From Isotricha intestinalis (taxonomy: Eukaryota; Ciliophora; Litostomatea; Vestibuliferida; Isotrichidae): a stretch of DNA of 11,129 nt. The notes beneath the pieces are model-generated. The model was not told the origin of the DNA, searched no databases, and saw only the letters and a program-made list of their open reading frames with translations. Of the stretch, positions 1-7,500 are shown one piece after another. Made by a program: the position numbers and the translations under genes. The stretch lies in contig JAJJLU010004625.1 of the NCBI GenBank assembly GCA_023807065.1, forward strand, positions 1 to 11,129. Direction: 5' to 3'. Each line of letters begins with the position of its first letter. Position 1 is the stretch's first letter.

Positions 1-68
1 GTTATAGTTTTTGAAAATTGTGGTTTTTAATAAATAATATACGATTATTTAATATATTGACATAAAAA

Positions 69-1286
69 TTAACTTACCATAACTGCATAAAAATTCTTAG
101 CAAGATTTCCTCTAACTTTAGCTTTCTCTTCTTTATTAATAGGTTTTTCATAATTTAAACAAACTTGTTCACCAGCATTATAAGCAGCATTTTCCGAATT
201 TAAATTACCAGAATTATTTTTTTTCCAATTATTATAAATAGGATTATATAAAGAAGATTGTAATTCACTAATAATCATTTTTCCTTCAGCTTTAGCAGCT
301 TTTTCAAAAGTAATATAATCACTTCCATTAGCTTCTTCAAGATATAATTTAAAAATATCTCTTGTTCTTGAACCAGTCCATTGAACACATCCAAGACCAA
401 ATTTTCCTTTTAGCCAATTATCTTTATATAATTTTTCAATTATAATATTTAAATCACTTAATGAAACACTAGTTATACTTTTACCAGAATATAAAGTATT
501 ATAATTATATAAGTCATCCATATATTTTAAATATTGTGGTTTGGCACTTGGATTTGATTTATAATTTGAACTTTCAAAATGTCCTATTTTTGCTTCACTA
601 TGAACATTACCTAAAACTCCTGCTACAAATGCTGTTTCATAACCTTTATCAAAAAGTAAATTTCCTATAATTTTAATTGTTTCTTTTTTATCTTTGTTAA
701 CATAAGAACTTTCAATTAATTTATTTATCATTTCATTACCATTTAAATTTGAAGTTTCTTGGTTAGATGTTTGAAAAGATGATTGAGGTGGTTGAGATGA
801 TTGAGATGATTGATTAGATGAATCAATGCTTGAAATTAATTTACCTGATTTACATAAATTTAATAATGAAGTATTTTCACTTGCAGTTCCTGAATAATTA
901 ATAAAACCATTTAAAATAGCAATTTTTTTTCTATTTGAAAAACTTGAATCAACTCCTATATTTTTAAGTGCTTCTGTAATAGAAGAAGAAGAATCTGAAC
1001 ATCGAGGATAATATGAAATTGAATTTGTTTTTGATTTAATTAATTTACCTGACTTTAATAAGGAAAATAATTCATTGTTTTCTGTTGCTGTTCCACTATA
1101 ACTAGTATAACCATTTAATAGTGCTATTTGCTTTCTATTACTGAAACTTGTGTCTACACCTATACTTCGGAGACCATCTACTAAAGATAAATATGTGCTT
1201 GAACAGGCTGGATAGTATGTTACACTTGATATTGATGTATTAATTGTTATTATTAATATTATATAATGGAGTTTAAGCTTCAACAT
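69..1286 (-). CDS. Secreted phage-tail-type lysozyme with two N-terminal wall-binding-like repeats
   Basis: A predicted 405-residue secreted peptidoglycan hydrolase. Residues 1-21 form a clear signal peptide: two lysines, a hydrophobic stretch IILIITI, then a small-residue TSISS cleavage region. Two 60-residue repeats follow at 24-83 and 92-151, each starting YYPxC and ending KSGKLI. They resemble repeats I know from clostridial amidases, NlpC/P60 peptidases and phage endolysins. A Ser/Gln linker (about 153-178) leads to a catalytic region (about 186-405) resembling the phage tail lysozyme family. It has AGVLGNVHSEA, where E231 is the likely acid, and FGLGCVQWTGSR, matching the usual G-x-AQW-x-G-R motif. 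The domain is longer than the family norm, with extra sequence between these motifs. The start at 1286 is fixed by the signal peptide; the stop is TAA. Base composition matches the neighbours although the domains are bacterial, so I infer an old transfer. Its likely job is digesting bacteria in food vacuoles or outside the cell. Confidence 0.85.
   Translation of the reverse strand: MLKLKLHYIILIITINTSISSVTYYPACSSTYLSLVDGLRSIGVDTSFSNRKQIALLNGYTSYSGTATENNELFSLLKSGKLIKSKTNSISYYPRCSDSSSSITEALKNIGVDSSFSNRKKIAILNGFINYSGTASENTSLLNLCKSGKLISSIDSSNQSSQSSQPPQSSFQTSNQETSNLNGNEMINKLIESSYVNKDKKETIKIIGNLLFDKGYETAFVAGVLGNVHSEAKIGHFESSNYKSNPSAKPQYLKYMDDLYNYNTLYSGKSITSVSLSDLNIIIEKLYKDNWLKGKFGLGCVQWTGSRTRDIFKLYLEEANGSDYITFEKAAKAEGKMIISELQSSLYNPIYNNWKKNNSGNLNSENAAYNAGEQVCLNYEKPINKEEKAKVRGNLAKNFYAVMVS
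776..828 (-). repeat. Low-complexity Ser/Gln linker with short tandem DNA repeat
   Basis: On the plus strand the unit GATTGAGAT recurs in imperfect tandem between about 780 and 820. It encodes the SSQSSQPPQSS linker that separates the two repeats from the catalytic domain of the lysozyme. Linkers of this kind are common between binding and catalytic modules, and the short tandem DNA repeat suggests the length could vary between alleles. Confidence 0.6.
834..1013 (-). repeat. Wall-binding-like repeat 2 of the lysozyme gene
   Basis: This encodes residues 92-151, the second copy of the 60-residue unit, offset from the first by 68 residues with an eight-residue spacer. It keeps the cysteine at 96 and has an extra cysteine at 145 that copy 1 lacks (leucine there). 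The strong match between copies points to duplication of one module, either before or after transfer into this genome. Confidence 0.8.
1038..1217 (-). repeat. Wall-binding-like repeat 1 of the lysozyme gene
   Basis: This encodes residues 24-83 of the lysozyme. By eye about 37 of 60 residues are identical to the second copy, including YYP, the cysteine at 28, IGVD, SFSNRK, LNG, YSGTA and KSGKLI. The family resemblance is to the C-terminal or N-terminal repeats of clostridial cell-wall hydrolases, where such repeats are thought to bind the wall; the binding role here is inferred. Confidence 0.8.
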
Positions 1287-1544
1287 TTTTTTTATATTAA
1301 GAATTAATAGGGATAAAAATATATAAGTTTATTTATATTAATTTATATAAAAAATTTATTTGTATATTTGGATATGTATATATTTAAAGTTTTTATTATT
1401 TGGGTCTTTTTTTTATATTTAATGAAGATAAAAATGAAAATATATTTATTGATATTAGAATAACTTATTTATAATTTGAACATTTTTTATTTAATATAAA
1501 AAAGGTTTAATTATAAAATAATTAAATTTAAATATTATATAGAA
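1287..1544. other. Intergenic region between lysozyme and MBOAT genes
   Basis: A 258-base spacer that is almost entirely A and T. Both flanking genes read leftward, so it should hold the 3' end of the MBOAT transcript and the promoter of the lysozyme gene. The only stretch that stands out is TTGGGTCTTTTT at 1400-1411, also found at 3652-3663. I see no open reading frame of note, tRNA or recognisable promoter element. Confidence 0.5.
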
Positions 1545-3236
1545 TTAATAATTAACATTTTTTCCATAAATTGTTTTTTCAATATCTCTTACATAAAACA
1601 TAGCAACAGTTGAAGGAATAAGAAAAATTAGAATTTTAAAAAAATACGTAAAAGAAGTTAACTTAATAATTTTCATAGTAATTTGAGTTACCCCATCACT
1701 TCCAATTCCAAACCCAATTAAATTGGCCAAAGCCATTAAAATAATATATAAAGAACAAAGACTATATTTTAAGAATCTAAATAATATATTTTCATGTAAA
1801 AAATTAAATTGAGGTTTAGTAAAGTAATTCTTAACAATCATTTCAGGTATTAAAGCAAAGCAAATAAACCAACCCCAAATTAATAAATTCAATTGTAAAT
1901 CATGCCATAAAGCAACAAAAGAAAAAACAATCCACATATTAAATATTTTAGTATTTTTTCCTCCTAAAGGAATATAAATATATCTAATTATCCAAACATT
2001 AAAAGATCTATGCCAAGCCCTCCAAAATCCTTCGAAACAATAATTATTATATACACATCTATTCATATTTTCTTCTGTTAATATTCCATCAAGCCAAGAC
2101 CATATTCTTGCTATTCTCCAAATTACAGTAAATTTTAACCATAAAAATGTTAAATTGTTAAAGCTATATAATGCTAAATCAAAATATGTGAAATTATTTT
2201 CTTCTTCATTTAATATAAATTTATTATATTTATTTGTAAGATAACAATTTATATAAATATAATGATTGAAAAGTTCAAATATAAAATATGTTATAATATT
2301 TCTTATTATATATAATATTTTTTTTTTATTGAAAAAATTTTTGTGTTCACTTTCTAAAAAATTATACCATTGAAATATAAAACTATTATATAATAATATT
2401 GGACCACTAAAATATAAAGGAGGATAGAAAATATAGATTAAATAATTTATAAAAGAAAATTTTTCTAAGTCTATTTTTACAAATTTTAAACAAGTTAAAC
2501 AAAATTCCCCTTTTTTACAATTTTCACAATGTTCTTTTGCTTTTTCTAAATTTACAATAAAATTATTTTTAAAATTTTTTTCAAAGACATTTTTATATTC
2601 AATATTAAAACTAATTATTTTTAACATATTTAAACCAAAACAAACATTCCATCCTAAAATAGAATATTCATTAATATTTATTCCAAGAGATTTTAAAGAA
2701 TAACCTCCATAAATTTCACTAGTCACTTTAACAAAAATACAAATGATCCATGTTAAAAAGACAAAAAAATTACTTCCTATTTTTGGTAACATTAAACATA
2801 ATAAATAAGTAGAAATTAAAGTAATAAAAAGAAAAAGAATTTTATTTCCATGTAAATAATATGCATAACCTACTCCAACAAATAAATAAAATAGTTTTGA
2901 ACAATTAAAATTTAATTTTCTTTTTATAAATTGAGAAAGTAAAATAAATATTAAAGCAAAATATGAAATTAACTTAAGGTTTTTTCTAAAATATTTCCAT
3001 TGAAAATCACTAAAATCTCTATATTTACCTAAATAAGTATTATCTTTAGTTAATCCACTTAATCTAAAATTATATTTTTTTGCAATATTATAACTATGAA
3101 ATCCTAATCTTATTGTAAAAAAACCCCATGAAATAAAAGCAAATAAAGAACAAAAGAAATATTCATATAAAATTACTTTATTTGATTTTCTTAGGAAAGT
3201 GATTTTTTCGATTAAAGTTGGTTTATTTTTTTCCAT
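1545..3236 (-). CDS. MBOAT-family O-acyltransferase, Gup1/HHAT-like
   Basis: A 563-residue polytopic membrane protein of the membrane-bound O-acyltransferase family, closest in motifs to Gup1. Roughly ten to twelve hydrophobic segments span the protein (for example 22-42, 114-150, 155-172, 262-284, 306-328, 431-466, 485-510, 526-547). Family signatures are NYLIYIFYPPLYFSGPI at 264-280, FEGFWRAWHRSFNVWIIRYIYIPLGG at 401-426, and VALWHDLQLNLLIWGW at 441-456, where H444 is the expected catalytic histidine. WHD followed by an L/I-rich WGW segment is typical of Gup1 rather than DGAT or Porcupine. In yeast Gup1 acts in the ER on GPI-anchor lipid remodelling; a similar role here is inferred, and a Hedgehog-type acyltransferase relative is the alternative. 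An unusual C-x2-C-x5-C-x2-C cluster lies at 237-249 in a hydrophilic loop. It reads in the same direction as the lysozyme gene, 258 bases apart. The stop is TAA. Confidence 0.88.
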   Translation of the reverse strand: MEKNKPTLIEKITFLRKSNKVILYEYFFCSLFAFISWGFFTIRLGFHSYNIAKKYNFRLSGLTKDNTYLGKYRDFSDFQWKYFRKNLKLISYFALIFILLSQFIKRKLNFNCSKLFYLFVGVGYAYYLHGNKILFLFITLISTYLLCLMLPKIGSNFFVFLTWIICIFVKVTSEIYGGYSLKSLGININEYSILGWNVCFGLNMLKIISFNIEYKNVFEKNFKNNFIVNLEKAKEHCENCKKGEFCLTCLKFVKIDLEKFSFINYLIYIFYPPLYFSGPILLYNSFIFQWYNFLESEHKNFFNKKKILYIIRNIITYFIFELFNHYIYINCYLTNKYNKFILNEEENNFTYFDLALYSFNNLTFLWLKFTVIWRIARIWSWLDGILTEENMNRCVYNNYCFEGFWRAWHRSFNVWIIRYIYIPLGGKNTKIFNMWIVFSFVALWHDLQLNLLIWGWFICFALIPEMIVKNYFTKPQFNFLHENILFRFLKYSLCSLYIILMALANLIGFGIGSDGVTQITMKIIKLTSFTYFFKILIFLIPSTVAMFYVRDIEKTIYGKNVNY

Positions 3237-3765
3237 ATTTATATAATTAAATATTTAATAAATATTAGAACATATTCCAAGAGAAGAATTTTTTATCTTA
3301 TTAAATGTCAAAACTTCTCTTAATAATAAATAATACTTTTCATAACTCCATAATAACAATATTTATATATTTACATAGTAGAAATATATTAATAAAGATT
3401 CTAAAAGTTTAATTTATTATCTTCTAATTAATTTTATTAAAGGTGCCAATGATTAATAATATATTCTTTATTAATTTTTATTTAAGGATTTTATTTATAT
3501 GAAAATGTATCCAACTAATTTTCCTTCTTAAAGAAACTTATAATTCTTCTTTTGTTTTAATGATGAATTGATTCTAAAATAATATTGATAATTATATCAA
3601 AAGACTGGAAAGGCATAAGTTTTTTTTTGGTTAATTTTTTTTCTGATTTTATTGGGTCTTTTTAGGAGTTTTATAAAATTTATCTCTTTGATTTTTGCTT
3701 CTTTTATATTTTTTAAAATTTGTTTATATTGTTGTTTAATAATTTAATCTATTTTTTTAATTAAA
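3237..3765. promoter_or_regulatory. Divergent intergenic region, probable bidirectional promoter zone
   Basis: A 529-base gap between the leftward MBOAT gene and the rightward Fip1-like gene, so both 5' ends must lie here. The right part (about 3620-3760) is strongly T-rich on the plus strand and contains TTGGGTCTTTTT at 3652-3663. At 3279-3321 AAGAGAAG and CTTCTCTT form an eight-base inverted repeat with a 27-base loop. A ten-codon reading frame at 3499-3531 (MKMYPTNFPS) is probably chance. No tRNA, small RNA or recognisable larger gene is visible, and no core promoter element can be assigned with confidence. Confidence 0.55.
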
Positions 3766-4410
3766 ATGGATGATGCTCTTTTAAATAGTTTAAAATTAGT
3801 GAATCAAGAACAGAAAAAAATAGATATAATTCACAATAATAACTCAGAAAAAAATGAGGAATCAAACCAAAAAGATAATAAAACAATAAATACAAATAAT
3901 AATAATACAACAGAACTTGAAAAAGATGAAACAAATCAAAAAGAAATTCAAAATAAAACAAACTCACAGCAATTAAAATATGGATATAAAATCTTTTTTA
4001 CAAATCCAAATGAAGATGGTTTAATAGAAAGTTTTTTAAATGATCCTTCAGGAGAAAATAAACAACATAATGATACTTCAGATTATTTTAATTATGGATT
4101 AGATGAAGAAAAATGGAGAAAAATAATAAATTATTCTATTTTAATGCATTATAAGAAACATTTAAAAGATGAAAAGAGAAAAATGGAAGAAATGAAAAAT
4201 GAAAATCAACAGAATAATTCTTATCAATATCCTACTGATAATAATAATGGAATGAACAATAGAAATTTTATGCCTTTTAATCCAATGCTTTCTATGTATT
4301 ATCATCCTCTTCAAATGAGAAATAAATTTATGTATAATAATGTGAATATGATGAATAATCCGATTTTAAATAATATGAATATGCAATTTATTCAAAATAA
4401 AAAAGAATAA
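3766..4410 (+). CDS. Fip1-like pre-mRNA 3'-end processing factor
   Basis: A 214-residue, mostly disordered protein with a short match to the Fip1 motif. Residues 104-118 read TSDYFNYGLDEEKWR, close to the family core (G-A-D-x-S-DYFNYGF-x-E-x-TW), followed by a basic helix ILMHYKKHLKDEKRKMEEM (125-143). Fip1 is a subunit of the cleavage and polyadenylation complex; it tethers poly(A) polymerase and binds the zinc-finger subunit CPSF30/Yth1 and uridine-rich RNA. The N-terminal 70 residues are acidic and Asn/Gln/Lys-rich, as in Fip1 of other species. The C-terminus (150-214) is Asn/Met/Tyr/Pro-rich rather than the Pro- or Arg-rich tails of fungi and animals. The KPWRKPG stretch that normally precedes the motif is not recognisable, so this is a divergent, small member. 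The start is the first ATG after the T-rich leader, and the stop TAA lies 110 bases before the LRR gene. Confidence 0.78.
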   Translation: MDDALLNSLKLVNQEQKKIDIIHNNNSEKNEESNQKDNKTINTNNNNTTELEKDETNQKEIQNKTNSQQLKYGYKIFFTNPNEDGLIESFLNDPSGENKQHNDTSDYFNYGLDEEKWRKIINYSILMHYKKHLKDEKRKMEEMKNENQQNNSYQYPTDNNNGMNNRNFMPFNPMLSMYYHPLQMRNKFMYNNVNMMNNPILNNMNMQFIQNKKE

Positions 4411-4520
4411 ATAAATATATACTTTTAAAATTTTTATTTTAATTTTAAATTATAAATATATATAAATCAAAAAAAACAAAGAAAAAAACTGAAAAAAAAT
4501 TAATTAAATTAAAAAAATAA
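4411..4520. other. A-rich spacer and leader before the LRR gene
   Basis: A 110-base gap that changes from mixed A/T to very A-rich on the coding strand from about 4467 up to the ATG at 4521, with runs of seven or eight A. It must carry both the 3' end of the Fip1-like transcript and the promoter and leader of the LRR gene. No discrete element is recognisable. Confidence 0.45.
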
Positions 4521-7500
4521 ATGAAACCACTTCCTACGATTCCTGAATCAGTAAACAATAAATATTCAAAAACCGACGGTAACATTGATGACAGATTTAA
4601 TACACATCGTTTTTCAATGATGATGCGTAAATTTCAAAAGAAGAAATTAGCTCCAATAAGGAGTGGAGGAATATCAATAGGAAGACTTCAAACAGACCCA
4701 AATGAATTGATTGAAATGGAAGAAGAGGAAAAAAAGGCAAATTTAGAAAATGAAAAATCTTTAATTAAAATATATGAAAGTAACGCATCTTCCTTAATTC
4801 AAAGAATAAAAGATGAATATGGTTCGAATGGAGTTCCAACTGGAATTCCAGTTCCTGTTGATCGAAGATATGGTTTTGCTCAATTTCGAGATACAAATTA
4901 TGTTGAAAAATCATGTATGAAAGAATTTTTTAGCAAATATCAAAAATTTAAAATTTTAAATAGAAAACAACCTATAAGTAAAATTACTCCTTCTTTTGCT
5001 TTTATCAAAGCTTCTAATGAAGAAAAAATTATTCCTAATCCTTTAGGTATTTTAAGAAGAAGTGGAGATGACGCTAAATTAAGAATGAATTATCAGAAAG
5101 TTGGAGATAATTATGCAAAAGCTCTTGGAAGTTCTCTTAGATATTCTCGTCATCTTACTGGAATTGAATTAGGTAGTAATAGATTAACTGGAGATGGAAC
5201 TACTTTTATTTTAAAATCTATTAATGATAATAAAGAATTATTAACTAAAATTAGAGATTTAGATTTAAGCGATAATAAAATTCATGAAAGTGATATTGGA
5301 GAATTAATTAATTATATTAATGATAGTAAATGTAATTTAGAGAATTTAAATTTATATGGAAATTCCTTAGGAGATGATAATATTAAATTAATTGCTGATG
5401 CTTTAGGAAAATATGCTACTTATAGATTATCTAATTGTAATTTTGGACAAAATAATATTTCTGATGATGGTGTTCCTTCTATTGTAGAAATGCTAAATAC
5501 TTGTACTGGACTTAGAACATTTATTTTAAGTCATAATAAAATAACAAATAATTCCGCTGCTCAAATTATAAAGAAATTAAAATCTCATCGAGAATTAAAA
5601 ATATTAGATTTAGGTTGGAATAATATAGGAAATAACTTTTCAAAACCAATAATATATGAAACTTTAGTAAATCAAAATTTAAATGATCCAAATAGAGTTT
5701 TTAATAATCATTTATTAAATGAAAGTCTTCAAAGTGGTAAATTTACATTTAGAAGAAATCCACTTTTACCTCCTTTAGACCAAAAAGGAAATGCAAAAAA
5801 AGATGATAAAAAAGAAGCAGAAAAGCCAAAAGCAACAGAACCAAAAAAAGTAAAAGAACCTGCTCAAAATCCAAGTCAATTTGCAAATGAATTAGGAACA
5901 TATTTTAAAGAAAAAAATGTAACCTTAATTCATTTAGATATTTCCCATAATAATTTACCAGCAAATGATTGTGAATTTTTAGCAAATCAATCAAAAGATA
6001 ATCACGTTATATTAGGAATGCATGTTGATGGTAATGAAATGAATATAGATGCTTTAGGTTTTCTTCATCCTTTATATGATAAAGAAGAAACTTTCTTTGC
6101 AAATAGTCAATTAACTTATCCTATAAGTAAAGAATATGAATTGAGAAGAAGTCAAGTTGATAATGTTCGAAATTTAAGAGGATTAAATAAATGTTGGATT
6201 TGTGATGGTTATAGAGAAATTGAATTTAATTTTGTTCCTAAAACTCCTATTGTTGATACTACTTCACATATTGTTAAAATTCATTTAAATTTCGATGATT
6301 ATCAACCTTTTGGAATGCTTTGTTTAGGAAATAAATATCAAATAGTTAGAATGTGTCCTCCTGGAGAAATTAGTTATTTCTTCACCATTGATACTATTCC
6401 AATTGAAGAAGAAGGTGAAGGTTGTAATAATGAATATGTTGATTTAAATGAAAATAGATATTTTAATATTAGTTTTGATGATGAATATATGGAAGAATTA
6501 AATAACATTAGAGCTAGATTACTTTATCAAAAAAGACAAGAAAAAGAAGCAAAAGAAAAAGAAATTCAACAAGCTGGAGGAAATATTGATGATATTAAAG
6601 AAGAAGAATATGATGATCCTGGAATGAAAGTTTTATACACTCAACCAAGTCCAAATGAAATTATTACTGTTACTGTTAAGAAAGTAAGTAAAAAAATAGT
6701 TGGAGTTAATAGAAACGTTATTGATGAAAATTTCGTTAAACAACTTAAATTTGCTGAACCAAGACCTCTTAAAATAATTAATAAATTTGTTAAACCTAGA
6801 ACTCCTTGGACTTTCCCTATTTCAATTTGGGCTTATTATGGTTATGAATTTGAAGGAGATGATGAAGATTATATTGACCAATGCTTTAATTTCGATTTTG
6901 AAAGATGTTTATTTAATAAAGATTTTAAAGATCCTGCTCAATTGGAAGAATTGAGAAAAATGTTAAGAGAAAGATATAGAGATATTATCGATTGTTATAA
7001 ATATTATGCTTCAATGAGTGGATTTACTGTATGGCAAATAACACAAAATTCTTTAACTGAATTTATTAGTAAATGTCCTGGAATGTGTGATAAAACATAT
7101 GATATTAATAATATATATTTAACTCAAAAAGTAGTTTGTGCAAATGCATTAGATATTAATGATAGGAAAAAAAATAATAATAAAAATTTAAGTGATAATA
7201 TAGTAAGACATCAATTTATGAATTTATTAGTAAAAGCAGCTAAGGATAAATATGTAACATGCTTAAAAACAACAACAGATGTTTTAGAAGCAACAAAAAT
7301 GGCATTTACTCAACATTATGATCCAGCAATAAAAGGATTTGAATATCATAAATGGAGAATGGAACGTTATTATAATGAAGAAGTAGATTATTTCTTAAAA
7401 GCATATCTTCCAATATTAGATGCTTTATATATGTCATGGGCAAAACAAAAAGGACCTCGTAAAAAAGATGTTTGGATGGTATGTGATGAATTTAATAATT

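Noticed and set aside
69..1286. Window as a bacterial or phage genome because of the lysozyme
   Set aside because: The other five genes are eukaryotic in type, there are no ribosome binding sites before the starts, and the lysozyme shares the signal peptide style and base composition of the rest.
3279..3321. Inverted repeat AAGAGAAG/CTTCTCTT as a terminator or structured RNA
   Set aside because: The stem is only eight pairs with a 27-base loop and no extension on either side. Such matches occur by chance in low-complexity DNA, and intrinsic terminators are not expected in a nuclear genome.
3499..3531. Ten-codon upstream reading frame before the Fip1-like gene
   Set aside because: It is very short, 235 bases from the gene, and nothing shows that it lies in the transcript leader.
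3761..3967. Minus-strand open frame opposite the Fip1-like gene, rich in Tyr, Leu and Phe
   Set aside because: It is the antisense of Asn/Lys/Gln-rich codons, resembles no family, and overlaps a gene with a recognisable motif.
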